NCBI GenBank assembly: GCA_030696305.1
Contig: JAUYSP010000074.1
Location: 1-64,000, forward strand
Length of the DNA stretch: 64,000 nt
DNA from: Legionellaceae bacterium
Lineage (GTDB): Bacteria; Pseudomonadota; Gammaproteobacteria; Legionellales; Legionellaceae
Direction of reading: 5' to 3'
Below are positions 46,974 through 57,051 of this stretch, one piece after another. The position numbers and the translations under genes were made by a program. Each line of letters begins with the position of its first letter. Positions within the stretch are counted from its first letter, which is position 1. A model generated the notes under the pieces. The model was not told the DNA's origin. It saw only the letters and a program-made list of their open reading frames with translations, and searched no databases.

Positions 46974-48140
46974 TCAATCTGATTCATTTCTTAATCCAAA
47001 CGCTTGCCAACGATTTTCATGATCAATACGAAGTAATAAAGCAATCACAATGCAATTTATCACCAAACTCGCGCCACCATAGCTGAGTAGTGGTAACGTT
47101 AATCCTTTCGTCGGCAATAACCCGGCATTCACTCCCATGTTAATAGCGGCTTGTAATCCTAACCAAAAGGTTAAACCATATGCAGTAAACGCAGCAAATC
47201 GTCGCTCATCTACGTACGCTGCATACCCGATCATAAATCCTCTGACGATGAGTATACTATATAAAATCAAGACAAGCAGAATTCCAATCAATCCTAACTC
47301 TTCTGCTAGTACAGCAAATAAAAAATCAGTGTGAGACTCGGGCAGATAGAACATCTTTTGAACGCTATCTCCTAGTCCAACGCCGGACCATCCTCCTCTG
47401 CCAAACGCAATTAATGATTGGGTTAATTGATATCCGCTATTAAATTGATCAGCCCAGGGATTTAAGAAAGCAGTCAAACGTGCCATCCGATAAGCAGATG
47501 AAACAGCTAAAAATGCTAAACCACACCCTACAAAAACCATCAATCCAAGGTAATAGCGTAATCTCACGCCCATCAAAAAAAGCATAGCCATAACTGTGCC
47601 AGCAATAACTACAGTGGCACCAAAATCAGGTTCCAGCAACAACAAAAAAGCGACAATACCTAATACTAACATGGGCTTAATAAACCCCATGATAGTTTGA
47701 CTCACCTGCTTGTGTTGACGCACAAAATAACCAGAGACATAGATAATCATAGTCAATTTAGCAAGTTCAGATACTTGGATACTAATCGGTCCAATTGCTA
47801 ACCACCGACGACTGCCGTTAACAACGCGCCCAATACCTGGAATTAAAACGATCAAGAGCAAAAATAAACACACAAACAACATTGGCACGCTATATTTTTT
47901 CCACACGCTACTATCCACCCGCATGATAACAATAGCAACGAGGAATCCAATAAATAAATAGCTAGCCTGCCGAACTAAAAAATGAAATGGTTGATGATAA
48001 TATTTAGTGGAAATCATAACGGAGCTTGAAGCAACCATCATTAAGCCAATAATTAATAAACCAATAACAGCTGCTATCAGCCATTTGTCATACAGCGTTG
48101 GAGCATGAGCAGTGTTTTTTACTCGACGACGAATATTCAC
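46974..48140 (-). CDS. ftsW: Septal peptidoglycan glycosyltransferase FtsW
   Basis: A 388-residue SEDS-family polytopic membrane protein with about ten transmembrane segments that polymerises lipid II at the septum with FtsI. Conserved parts: GRVVNGSRRWLAIGPISIQVSELAK, LLEPDFGATVV with the key aspartate, and GLLPTKGLTLPLLSYGGAS near the C-terminus. The start overlaps the murD stop by four bases. Confidence 0.96.
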   Translation of the reverse strand: MNIRRRVKNTAHAPTLYDKWLIAAVIGLLIIGLMMVASSSVMISTKYYHQPFHFLVRQASYLFIGFLVAIVIMRVDSSVWKKYSVPMLFVCLFLLLIVLIPGIGRVVNGSRRWLAIGPISIQVSELAKLTMIIYVSGYFVRQHKQVSQTIMGFIKPMLVLGIVAFLLLLEPDFGATVVIAGTVMAMLFLMGVRLRYYLGLMVFVGCGLAFLAVSSAYRMARLTAFLNPWADQFNSGYQLTQSLIAFGRGGWSGVGLGDSVQKMFYLPESHTDFLFAVLAEELGLIGILLVLILYSILIVRGFMIGYAAYVDERRFAAFTAYGLTFWLGLQAAINMGVNAGLLPTKGLTLPLLSYGGASLVINCIVIALLLRIDHENRWQAFGLRNESD

Positions 48141-49480
48141 AATGAGTCTACCATAGCAGTAAAGACTTCACCGCGATGATTATAATCACGAAACATATCA
48201 AGGCTGGCGCAGGCTGGCGACAACAATACAATATCGCCTGGTTTAGCAAGCTCTCGAGCAATACCAATCGCTTGTTCAAGTGATTCAGCGCGCGACACGC
48301 CAACTACATCGCTCAAAGCTTGCTCTAATTTATCCGCATCCTCACCAATTAATACCAAAGAACGAACATACTCAGCCATAGCCGGCTGTAGTTCTTGAAA
48401 ATCAGCTCCTTTTCCTTGTCCGCCAGCAATTAAAACGATTTTGCCCTGCATAGAGCCACCTAAACCACTAATTGCTGAAATAGTCGCACCAATATTTGTT
48501 CCTTTAGAGTCATTAATCCAATCAACGCCATCCAGCGAGCGCACCCATTGTGTGCGATGAGGCAGTCCTGAAAAGTCTTCTAAGACTTTTTTCATGCTAG
48601 CAATCGATATTCCAGCTGCATGAGCCAACGCACAAGCAGCTAATGCATTTGCCCAGTTATGCCGTCCTTTAATTCGCATTGCATCGACTGGCAAAATACA
48701 ATCTTGGCCATACGCGAGGTAGGTTGTGCCATCAACAATTTTTAAACCCCATTCACCATCAGCCGGTTCGTCTAACCCATAATTACAAATAACTGCATTA
48801 ATATTTAGCCTAGGATTAGGCTGTGTCCACTGGTCATCGCGATTATAGAGTATATATTGTGCGTTGTGATATACACGTTGTTTTGCTGCAACATACGCTT
48901 CAAATGTATGGTGTCTATCAAGATGGTCGGGCGTTATGTTTAAAATGGTTGCAGCAATAGGCGCCAGAGAAGTTGTTAAATCCAATTGAAAACTGGAAAG
49001 CTCTAAGACCCATAAATTATAATGAATATTGTTTGCCAATGCATCAAGCACCGGCTGACCTATATTACCAGCAACCATGACAGACAGACCGTCTGCTTTG
49101 GCCATTTCTCCAACAAGTGTTGTCACGGTGGATTTACCGTTTGTTCCAGTAATTGCAACGACAGGAGCATCGATTTCTCGTGCTAAACATTCTATATCAC
49201 CATATACAGGGATATGTAAAGCAATTGCCTTTTGCATGACTGGGTGATCAAGCGCAACACCTGGGCTTGTAATGACCGCTTTCAGCTGTGAAAATATTGT
49301 TTGAGGTAAATCGCCTAAAAAAATATCAATACCCGGAAACTCGTCTTGAAACTCGTTAAGCCCTACGGGCGCTGTCCGCGTATCAAAAACAACGAATGGT
49401 TTTGCATGCCGCGTTAAATAACGTGCAATCGAATGACCCGTTTTTCCTAAACCAACAACAAGGTGAAGTGCTGAATTCAT
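48137..49480 (-). CDS. murD: UDP-N-acetylmuramoyl-L-alanine-D-glutamate ligase
   Basis: A 447-residue Mur ligase adding D-glutamate. The ATP loop GTNGKSTVTTLVG, the Rossmann-like N-terminus LVVGLGKTGHSIARYL and the C-terminal DSKGTNIGAT segment identify MurD. It is placed between mraY and ftsW as in E. coli. Confidence 0.96.
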   Translation of the reverse strand: MNSALHLVVGLGKTGHSIARYLTRHAKPFVVFDTRTAPVGLNEFQDEFPGIDIFLGDLPQTIFSQLKAVITSPGVALDHPVMQKAIALHIPVYGDIECLAREIDAPVVAITGTNGKSTVTTLVGEMAKADGLSVMVAGNIGQPVLDALANNIHYNLWVLELSSFQLDLTTSLAPIAATILNITPDHLDRHHTFEAYVAAKQRVYHNAQYILYNRDDQWTQPNPRLNINAVICNYGLDEPADGEWGLKIVDGTTYLAYGQDCILPVDAMRIKGRHNWANALAACALAHAAGISIASMKKVLEDFSGLPHRTQWVRSLDGVDWINDSKGTNIGATISAISGLGGSMQGKIVLIAGGQGKGADFQELQPAMAEYVRSLVLIGEDADKLEQALSDVVGVSRAESLEQAIGIARELAKPGDIVLLSPACASLDMFRDYNHRGEVFTAMVDSL

Positions 49481-49499
49481 AACATCCCCAAATGATTCG

Positions 49500-50585
49500 C
49501 TACCTCAATTTTAACGTCGCTAAACCACATAACACAAGAACTACTGTAATAATCCAAAACCGGACAATAACTTTCGGCTCTGACCATCCCTTTAATTCAA
49601 AATGATGATGGAGTGGCGCCATGCGAAACAACCGTTTGCCATGTGACAATTTAAAATAACCAACTTGTAAAATCACAGATATTGTTTCTATTACAAATAA
49701 GCCACCCATAATCATTAAAACCAATTCTTGACGAACAATCAGAGCGATCATGCCTAATGCAGCACCTAACGACAAAGAGCCCACATCCCCCATAAAAATT
49801 TGTGCAGGATATGAGTTGTACCAAAGAAAACCAAGACCGGCACCCACGATCGACGCACAAAAAATAGTTAATTCGCCTGCGTTGGGTATAAATGGAATAG
49901 TTAAATAATGGGCGAACACTGCATTGCTTGTCGCATACGCAAATATTCCTAACGCACCAGCAACCATCACAATCGGTAAAATAGCCAGACCATCAAGCCC
50001 ATCTGTCAAATTAACCGCATTACTACTACCAACGATTACAAAGTAGGCAAACACTGGGAATGCATAATTTAATATAATAAACATGGACTTAGAAAAAGGT
50101 ATTGCCAATTCGGTATGCAGTGAGATACTTGGACTATAATAAAGATACGCGACTGCGATAATTGCTATTACAGATTGCCAAAAATATTTCCAACGACCTG
50201 GCAAACCTTTGCTATTTTTTAATACCAATTTTCGATAATCATCTACCCAACCTACAATTCCAAATGCAATGGTCACAATAAGAACCAACCACAAACTAGG
50301 TTGCCGTAAATCTCCCCATAGTAATGTACTGACCGTGATCGCCAATAATATGAGCACGCCACCCATAGTTGGTGTACCTGCTTTAGACAGATGCGTTTGG
50401 GGACCATCCTCGCGAACCATTTGGCCTATTTGTAATCCGCGTAACCAGCGAATAGTCAATGGACCACAAAGCAATCCAACAATCAATGCAGTCAATGCAG
50501 CCAATATGGAACGAAAGGTTAAGTATTGAAACACTCGAAATCCGTGGTATTGACTCTGTAATAATTGCGTTATCCAAAAAAGCAT
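49500..50585 (-). CDS. mraY: Phospho-N-acetylmuramoyl-pentapeptide transferase
   Basis: A 361-residue membrane enzyme with about ten transmembrane helices that makes lipid I from UDP-MurNAc-pentapeptide and undecaprenyl phosphate. Conserved motifs: [11 protein letters not shown], the aspartate pair in [19 protein letters not shown], and [15 protein letters not shown] plus the APLHHHFE histidine motif. The gene follows murF by four bases. Confidence 0.97.
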   Translation of the reverse strand: MLFWITQLLQSQYHGFRVFQYLTFRSILAALTALIVGLLCGPLTIRWLRGLQIGQMVREDGPQTHLSKAGTPTMGGVLILLAITVSTLLWGDLRQPSLWLVLIVTIAFGIVGWVDDYRKLVLKNSKGLPGRWKYFWQSVIAIIAVAYLYYSPSISLHTELAIPFSKSMFIILNYAFPVFAYFVIVGSSNAVNLTDGLDGLAILPIVMVAGALGIFAYATSNAVFAHYLTIPFIPNAGELTIFCASIVGAGLGFLWYNSYPAQIFMGDVGSLSLGAALGMIALIVRQELVLMIMGGLFVIETISVILQVGYFKLSHGKRLFRMAPLHHHFELKGWSEPKVIVRFWIITVVLVLCGLATLKLR

Positions 50586-50589
50586 ATAC

Positions 50590-51924
50590 TTAACCTATTA
50601 ATTCATTAACAATTTTTTCCATCGCTGACGAACGTGACCCTTTCACCAGCACCGTAGTCTGAGCATCTAAGTAATTCACTAAATCACGAACCAGAAGGCT
50701 CTGGCTTTCATAATGCTTACCCTCGTCCCCAAAAATAAGTGATGTATTTGCACTGTGTTCACCACATGTCATCACAACATCAATCCCATGTTGACGAGCT
50801 GCACGTCCGATTTCTTGGTGATGCTGCTCAGTCCACTCTCCTAACTCACCCATATCACCCAATACTAAAATACGCAACCCGTGACGCTCGGCTAAAACAT
50901 CAACCGCAGTGAGTGCAGAGCGTAAATTTGCATTATACGTATCATCAATAATCGTTGATTTATTTTTTCCTACTTTAAACATCATCCGGCCAGCAACGCC
51001 AGAAAAACGCTCTAATCCTGTCACGATATCGGCCAGTTCAATGCCCGCTGCGTAACAGCAAGCTGCCGCGGCTAATGCATTACTCACATTATGGCGTCCA
51101 GGAACGTTCAATTGCACTGCAGCTTGACCCAACGGTGTTATTAAACTAAATTGAGCACAACCTAATGGATTCATAACGATATCGCGCGCACAAACATCCG
51201 TTGATTTATTAATTGAAAAACGGACTACGTGGTGAGTTTTTAGTATGTCATCCCAAAAGTGCGCGTATGCATCATCATCATTCACCACCGCGGTACCACC
51301 TTCAAGCAATCCTTGATAAATTTCACCTTTCGCACGTGCCACGCCCTCAATGCTACCAAAACCAGCAATATGTGCAGGTGCAATGTTATTAATTAAGGTC
51401 ACTTTTGGCTGAACAATGGCCACAGTATAGGCTATCTCACCCAGATGACTTGCTCCTAATTCAAATGCTGCAAAACGATGGTGGGGTTGTAATTGCATCA
51501 CACTTAAAGGAACACCAAGATGATTATTTAAATTACCAGGCGTTGCAAAAGACGGTTGGGGTAAAATACTTGCGATCATTTCTTTAACTGAAGTTTTACC
51601 GTTGCTACCGGTTAAAGCAATCACAAAACAGTTTATTTTTTGTCGATGATATGTAGCAATAGTAGCCAAGGCATCGCAGGTATTTGGCACAATCAATTGA
51701 GGGATCACAACATCAGCGACGGCATGTTCGCATAACACTGCCGCGGCACCCAATTTTTCTGCATCAAGAATAAAATCATGGCCATCAAGTCGTTCTCCTC
51801 GAATCGCCACAAATAATTCGTTAGTTTTCACTTTACGACTATCTATACACACTCCCGTGAATTCAATATCGGGGAAATCAGAGAAAGAGTGAGGGAATAA
51901 AGAGGCAATCTCAGTAAGTTTCAT
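50590..51924 (-). CDS. murF: UDP-N-acetylmuramoyl-tripeptide-D-alanyl-D-alanine ligase
   Basis: A 444-residue Mur ligase adding D-Ala-D-Ala (from Ddl) to the UDP-MurNAc tripeptide. The ATP loop [25 protein letters not shown] and [18 protein letters not shown] are typical. It is the first gene of the cluster in this window; murE, ftsI, ftsL, mraW and mraZ are not upstream, and the space there holds a heptad-repeat gene instead. Confidence 0.96.
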   Translation of the reverse strand: MKLTEIASLFPHSFSDFPDIEFTGVCIDSRKVKTNELFVAIRGERLDGHDFILDAEKLGAAAVLCEHAVADVVIPQLIVPNTCDALATIATYHRQKINCFVIALTGSNGKTSVKEMIASILPQPSFATPGNLNNHLGVPLSVMQLQPHHRFAAFELGASHLGEIAYTVAIVQPKVTLINNIAPAHIAGFGSIEGVARAKGEIYQGLLEGGTAVVNDDDAYAHFWDDILKTHHVVRFSINKSTDVCARDIVMNPLGCAQFSLITPLGQAAVQLNVPGRHNVSNALAAAACCYAAGIELADIVTGLERFSGVAGRMMFKVGKNKSTIIDDTYNANLRSALTAVDVLAERHGLRILVLGDMGELGEWTEQHHQEIGRAARQHGIDVVMTCGEHSANTSLIFGDEGKHYESQSLLVRDLVNYLDAQTTVLVKGSRSSAMEKIVNELIG

Positions 51925-52118
51925 AGTGTCAAGCCGCAGGTAAATATATAGTGTACTGCAAAGGAAGAAAACAGGGTAGAGAAACTTAAATTTTACAGGG
52001 TAAACCTATCTAAAAGAGTATTGGGAGACCAAAATGTCTACGTTCCATGCTTTAGGTGCGAAATTGTGTTTCGTTTTCTATACATGGCCGTCTGGATCTT
52101 TAAGCAGCTATACCGTTT
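51925..52118. other. Intergenic space upstream of murF
   Basis: It contains the left part of a 104-base palindromic element (52036-52139). Otherwise AT-rich with no clear gene. It must hold the promoter of the cell-wall cluster, but no strong -35/-10 pair stands out on the minus strand. Confidence 0.4.
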
Positions 52119-52139
52119 TCAGGATGATGGAATGTAGAC
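52036..52139. repeat. Palindromic element with 13-bp terminal inverted repeats, overlapping a coding end
   Basis: GTCTACGTTCCAT at 52036-52048 and ATGGAATGTAGAC at 52127-52139 are inverted repeats with one mismatch. The right arm encodes the last residues (VYIPS) of the heptad-repeat protein, so the element appears to have supplied the end of that gene. Confidence 0.6.
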
Positions 52140-52676
52140 AGACTGATTTCTATCTTCCAATTCATCGCTAACATGTTTTCTTTTTCTATCGCATTTTTTG
52201 TTTGAATGTGAAAATAATTTAAAGTATTGCGTTGTGTTGATATCGTCAACACCCCCTATTTTTCTCAACAAATTATTTTCTTGTTCCCACAAATTATTCT
52301 TTTGTTCCCACAGCTCATTTTGTCGTTTTAACAACTCATTTTGTCGTTTCAGAACATTATTTTCTAGTAGTAAATTTCGAAGTTGTTCTTCCAATGAAGA
52401 ATGAGCTTCCGAACCAGAGTGTTCAGAAAATTTGGTTTCTATGCTGTTAATATCATGTACCAAGGACAATGTATCCCCATCTTTAATGTGATACAAATAA
52501 TTTAGATCGTGCTGATATTGATCTTCATCGTTGCATTTTTTTGAAGGGCCGACAGACGCTGAACTGATTTGATTGGATAAATCTTCTTTATCTTCAAGCG
52601 CCTCATATAAAAAATCTAATAACTCAAAATCTGAATCACGATCAAGATTAAAAGCACATTCCTCTTTGAGATTCAT
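52119..52676 (-). CDS. Heptad-repeat coiled-coil protein with basic C-terminal motif
   Basis: A 185-residue protein of unknown function. Residues about 105-140 consist of near-perfect seven-residue repeats (LKRQNEL, LKRQNEL, WEQKNNL, WEQENNL) that would form a leucine-zipper-like coiled coil. Near the C-terminus lies KKCDRKRKH, a basic stretch resembling a nuclear localisation signal. There is no signal peptide or membrane segment. It is wedged between two core loci (murF and zipA). Its end overlaps a palindromic element. An effector acting in the host nucleus is possible but unproven; a plain structural protein is the alternative. Confidence 0.7.
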   Translation of the reverse strand: MNLKEECAFNLDRDSDFELLDFLYEALEDKEDLSNQISSASVGPSKKCNDEDQYQHDLNYLYHIKDGDTLSLVHDINSIETKFSEHSGSEAHSSLEEQLRNLLLENNVLKRQNELLKRQNELWEQKNNLWEQENNLLRKIGGVDDINTTQYFKLFSHSNKKCDRKRKHVSDELEDRNQSVYIPSS

Positions 52677-52727
52677 TTTATCCTCTTAACACACTTACAA
52701 GAAGCTACTACTCAAGTTTAGGGTGAG

Positions 52728-53540
52728 CTAAACAACTTCTTCAATCAAATTCAATTGTTGATGATAACGTCGTATACTCACATCTGATAAAGGCTGGCGT
52801 CGATCATCAAGCAAGTGAGTATCTAAATCTTCACTTAATGTTTTTGCTGTATCCAGCATGATGTCAAAGCGCTCTTCATCAATCCCAGGGCTACCTGAGG
52901 CATGCATATATAAACATAATCCGCGCACAGTGAATGCACCAATATTTTGTAAATCAAAAACACCTTTATCAGTTGCCGCGGCTAAACTACACATCACCGT
53001 CCCTTGACCATTAGAATATTGATGTCGATGAAACAAATTCCCTTCACCAAAGCGTAAACCAGCAGCAAGTACTGCTTGTAATAACTCATAACCCGCTAAT
53101 TGGCGATTTGCTTTTGCTAACAAAAACATCATAACGGGTGGAGAAGACTGCTCGTCTTCGCTATATACATCCCGCTGCTTCTCCTCAAGAGACATCTCAC
53201 TGGCATCAAGAGGTTCTTCACTCGGTTCAGGATGACGACTGTCGAGATGACGATAAGCTTGTTCAACCACAGGTGATTCAGATTTTAAAACAGCGGAAAT
53301 GAAAGGCGCTGGATCAGTATCCTCTTCCATCTTAGCTGTCGGCACCACATAGGGCTCTTCATTCAGTTTACGCACAGCAATAATATCATCCGACGAAGTT
53401 GCAGTATCCACTTGCCCCAATGATGGCGACCGTACGAATGCCTGAGCTACTTTTTTACGTGTCCGCAATACGCGTGCAATGGCTATAATCACACCAACCA
53501 ATAAAACAATATTCAGGATAAAACTCCAGTTTCCTTGCAT
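52728..53540 (-). CDS. zipA: Cell division protein ZipA
   Basis: A 270-residue divisome anchor. The N-terminal transmembrane helix (MQGNWSFILNIVLLVGVIIAIARV) is outside-in as in ZipA, followed by a charged and proline-containing linker and the C-terminal FtsZ-binding domain (MFLLAKANRQLAGYELLQAVLAAGLRFGEGNLFHR). AGGAG six bases before the ATG at 53540 fixes the start; a longer frame to 53576 lies inside smc. Overlaps the smc stop by a few codons of untranslated length. The smc-zipA order is conserved. Confidence 0.92.
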   Translation of the reverse strand: MQGNWSFILNIVLLVGVIIAIARVLRTRKKVAQAFVRSPSLGQVDTATSSDDIIAVRKLNEEPYVVPTAKMEEDTDPAPFISAVLKSESPVVEQAYRHLDSRHPEPSEEPLDASEMSLEEKQRDVYSEDEQSSPPVMMFLLAKANRQLAGYELLQAVLAAGLRFGEGNLFHRHQYSNGQGTVMCSLAAATDKGVFDLQNIGAFTVRGLCLYMHASGSPGIDEERFDIMLDTAKTLSEDLDTHLLDDRRQPLSDVSIRRYHQQLNLIEEVV

Positions 53541-53550
53541 TGTATTCTCC

Positions 53551-56500
53551 TCAAACCATTGCTTGAATATCAGCATTCACATCAACTGAAACGATACGTG
53601 ATACACCCGGTTCGCGCATCGTAACGCCAATTAAATGATCAGCCAATTCCATAGTTACCTTATTATGTGTAATAAATAAAAACTGCACAAGCTGCGACAT
53701 ATCTTTTACTAAATCGCAAAATCGCCTTACATTTGCCTCATCCAATGGTGCATCAACCTCATCCAACATGCAAAACGGTGAAGGATTTAATTGAAATATA
53801 GCAAATACCAAGGCAATAGCAGTCATCGCTTTTTCTCCACCAGACAACATATAGATGGTATTGTTACGTTTCCCTGGTGGCTGAGCCATAACTAAAATTC
53901 CCGCTTCGAGTAGATTATCACAAGTCAACTCTAACGTCGCATGCCCCCCACCAAAAAGACGAGGAAAAAGTGCTTGAAACGATGCATTGACTTGATCAAA
54001 CGTCTCTTTTAATCGTAGCTCAGTTTCTTTATCCATTTTTGCGATAGCACGCTCTAATGTACCCAATGCCTCGCTTAAATCGTTGTACTGTGTATCTAAA
54101 TGCTCTTTGCGCTGCAAATCAGTCTGATATTCTTCAACTGCTAATAAGTTAATTGCACCTAAACGACTAATTCTTGCCTCTATTTTTAATCGTTCTTGTT
54201 CACACGCATCAATTGATAACGCCATATCTAAATCAGCAGATAGTGTTTCCCAAGTGGAATCTAATTCATTCAATGATTCGATAAGCGTATCAATGCGTGT
54301 AGCAACAGTATGTTCATTTAATTGTAATTGCTGTAACTGCTGCTCAAGCTCTTTGACTCGTTGTTCTTCATGCTTACACAATTGCTCCGTCTGTTGCAAG
54401 CATTGTTGGCGTTCATCGATATGCTGCCGCCGAGCCAACAAAAGCCCATCCAGTTGATTATACTCATGTATTTTTTGTGTTAAAGCATCTTGCAATGTAG
54501 TATTTGGCATATTAATCTCATCACGACGCCGCTTTAACCCCTCGTCCCGCTTGCGTAGTAACTCAACCTGACTTTGCGTACGCTTTATTTGCTCTTCAAT
54601 GTGCTGGGTTTTCGCATTGTCTTGACTAAACTGTAATTGCATATTTTGAAATTGAGTACTTAATTGATTATATTCAGCTTTAGTCTCTTTCAAACAATGT
54701 TCCCATAACGCTTTATCAAGTAATAGCTGTTGTTTTTTTGTAGTAAGTAACTCAACTTGCTCGTTCATTGCGTTGCGTTTTGCTTCAATATTAAATAATT
54801 GCTCATTAACCATTTCTATTTCTGATAATAATGTCTCACGATCATCATGTAATTTAATTTGCTTACCAACAGCTTCCTCATGTGCTTGTTTTTTCTGTTG
54901 GATCATAAGCAACGCAGATCGTGAAGCATCTACTGCGAGCGCAACATTTTCTTGAATAGTCAATTGCTCATTTTGATTAGCAGTTAACGCAGCATGCAAC
55001 GCATCGCGTTGGTTTGCTAAGCTGGTAATATCTGCTTCACCTGCCGCTAATTTGATATTCAAATTTGCTATCGCTTGCTTGCGAGATAATAATCCGATGT
55101 CATTTTCAGGCTCTAAATTAAACACCCGCACCCAACCTAAGCCAAGCCAAAAACCATCTTGCGTCACGACAGACTGATGAGGTTCTAGCGATGCTAACCA
55201 TGTTTGTGCTTGTTCAATCGTATCTGCAGCAAAAATAGTTTCTGCAGTAACAAACCAGCTAGGAATAATACCTGTTAATTTATCCGATAATCGTGGGTAA
55301 GAATGACATGATGACGCGGATATCATGGGTTGGGTGAACATTGCGGTCTGTCCATGTAAGGTCTTAAGTTCCGGAAAAATGTCTTCTACCGAATCTAAAA
55401 CCACAGCCTGCAAACTATCACTTAACACGCATTCTGCGATACGCATCCAAGCATCCTCGGCACTCATCAGTTCAATTACCCGCGATCGATTCGCTGCAAC
55501 GGGGATAGTGCTTGGAGTCGATTGCAGCGCAATACTCTGTGCAGCCATCAATGCTGCGCGCTCAGTCGTTAATGCTTGGAGATTATCATGTGCATGGTGC
55601 AACTGACGCTCCACATCCAACAACTGTTGACGTAATGTTGCACCTAGTTTAGTACAGGCATGTTGTTGATCTACAGCAGCTTGATGCGCTTCGTCTAAAA
55701 GGGATTGTTGATATTGACATTCTATCAAATCAACATGCAACGCATCTGGATCAACCAAGGCCTGCTCTTGGTTATTTTGCTCAAAACTCACTTGTATTCG
55801 TTGTCGGCTTTCTTCTAAATGTTGAAATCGCATCGTTTCTAGCTGAATATCACGCTCTGTATCATGTAATTCTTTCGATATCGACTGCCAGACTGTATTC
55901 CAATTCAATTCATCTTGTTCTACAACCTGCATCCGTTGTTGTATTTGTGCAAGCTCATCTTGTAATCGCTGGATGTCTGCTTGTAATTGAGTCGTTCGTT
56001 GTTTTGTATTTTGTAAGATGAGCGAATCAGTTTGTAACTGGTGCTCGGCTTGCTGCAGATCCTGATCCAATTGCTGTTGATCAGTCGCTAATTGTTGTTT
56101 GTCGCGCGTATGTTGTTGAATTGCTTCTTCTAAGCGAGCAATATCCGTTGCGAATTGATAAAATTGTACTTGCATTTGCTGATGTTCGGCCGATAAATCA
56201 TCAACCTCCACCTTCAACGTGACGCTTGTTTTATAATGCTCAGCAACTTGTGATTGGTGTTTATCGTGCTGCAGAGTAAGTTGTGTTGATTGTTCATAGC
56301 ATTGCTGCTGTTCAATCTGTAAATGATGCCATTTTAATATATGACTGGTCACTCGGGCCTGCTGCTCATCTTGCTTAAGCTGCAAATATTGCAAAGCAGC
56401 TTTGGCCTGACGTTCAAGCCGAGCAAGTTGTTTTTCTAGCTCCGCTTGGATATCTGCAACTCGTGATAGATTGTCTCGTGTTTGTGCGATACGTTGTAAT

Positions 56501-57039
56501 GTTTCTCGACGTCGATCTTTATATTTTGATACGCCAGCCGCTTCTTCCATATAAGCTCGTAGCTCTTCTGGACGCGCTTCAATAAGTCGTGAAATCGTAT
56601 CTTGCCCAATAATGGAGTAACCTCGAGCACCCACCCCCGTGCCTAAAAAGATATCTGTGATATCGCGGCGACGACAACGAGTGCCATTGAGATAATAAGA
56701 TGAGTCACCGTCACGAGTAATTAATCGTTTAACGGCGATTTCTTGATAGCTCGCATAAGGGCCTTTAAAGCCACCCATGCTATTATCAAATATTAATTCA
56801 ACCGAGGCTTGCCCGACTGATTTACGATGCGTGGCCCCTTTGAAAATGACATCAGCCATCGATTCGCCACGCAAATTTTTAGCATGACTTTCGCCCATCA
56901 CCCAACGTACAGCGTCGATAACATTGGATTTACCACATCCATTAGGACCGACGACTGCAACTAACTGACTAGGAAAAGGAATAGTCACCGCGTCAACAAA
57001 CGACTTAAAACCAGCGAGTTTTAGTTGTCTTAAACGCAT
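53551..57039 (-). CDS. smc: Chromosome segregation protein SMC
   Basis: A 1162-residue SMC ATPase for chromosome compaction and segregation. Walker A VGPNGCGKSNVIDAVRWVMGE is near residues 30-50, two long coiled coils surround a central hinge (about 510-650), and the C-terminal signature LSGGEKAMTAIAL and Walker B FCMLDEVDAPLD complete the ATPase head. E. coli uses MukB instead, but many gammaproteobacteria have SMC. Partner genes scpA and scpB are not in the window. Confidence 0.97.
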   Translation of the reverse strand: MRLRQLKLAGFKSFVDAVTIPFPSQLVAVVGPNGCGKSNVIDAVRWVMGESHAKNLRGESMADVIFKGATHRKSVGQASVELIFDNSMGGFKGPYASYQEIAVKRLITRDGDSSYYLNGTRCRRRDITDIFLGTGVGARGYSIIGQDTISRLIEARPEELRAYMEEAAGVSKYKDRRRETLQRIAQTRDNLSRVADIQAELEKQLARLERQAKAALQYLQLKQDEQQARVTSHILKWHHLQIEQQQCYEQSTQLTLQHDKHQSQVAEHYKTSVTLKVEVDDLSAEHQQMQVQFYQFATDIARLEEAIQQHTRDKQQLATDQQQLDQDLQQAEHQLQTDSLILQNTKQRTTQLQADIQRLQDELAQIQQRMQVVEQDELNWNTVWQSISKELHDTERDIQLETMRFQHLEESRQRIQVSFEQNNQEQALVDPDALHVDLIECQYQQSLLDEAHQAAVDQQHACTKLGATLRQQLLDVERQLHHAHDNLQALTTERAALMAAQSIALQSTPSTIPVAANRSRVIELMSAEDAWMRIAECVLSDSLQAVVLDSVEDIFPELKTLHGQTAMFTQPMISASSCHSYPRLSDKLTGIIPSWFVTAETIFAADTIEQAQTWLASLEPHQSVVTQDGFWLGLGWVRVFNLEPENDIGLLSRKQAIANLNIKLAAGEADITSLANQRDALHAALTANQNEQLTIQENVALAVDASRSALLMIQQKKQAHEEAVGKQIKLHDDRETLLSEIEMVNEQLFNIEAKRNAMNEQVELLTTKKQQLLLDKALWEHCLKETKAEYNQLSTQFQNMQLQFSQDNAKTQHIEEQIKRTQSQVELLRKRDEGLKRRRDEINMPNTTLQDALTQKIHEYNQLDGLLLARRQHIDERQQCLQQTEQLCKHEEQRVKELEQQLQQLQLNEHTVATRIDTLIESLNELDSTWETLSADLDMALSIDACEQERLKIEARISRLGAINLLAVEEYQTDLQRKEHLDTQYNDLSEALGTLERAIAKMDKETELRLKETFDQVNASFQALFPRLFGGGHATLELTCDNLLEAGILVMAQPPGKRNNTIYMLSGGEKAMTAIALVFAIFQLNPSPFCMLDEVDAPLDEANVRRFCDLVKDMSQLVQFLFITHNKVTMELADHLIGVTMREPGVSRIVSVDVNADIQAMV

Positions 57040-57051
57040 AGCACCCTTTAA

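Noticed and set aside
52033-52170. Short plus-strand open frame facing the heptad-repeat gene
   Set aside because: It spans the palindromic element, runs antisense into the neighbouring gene and has no family or ribosome site.
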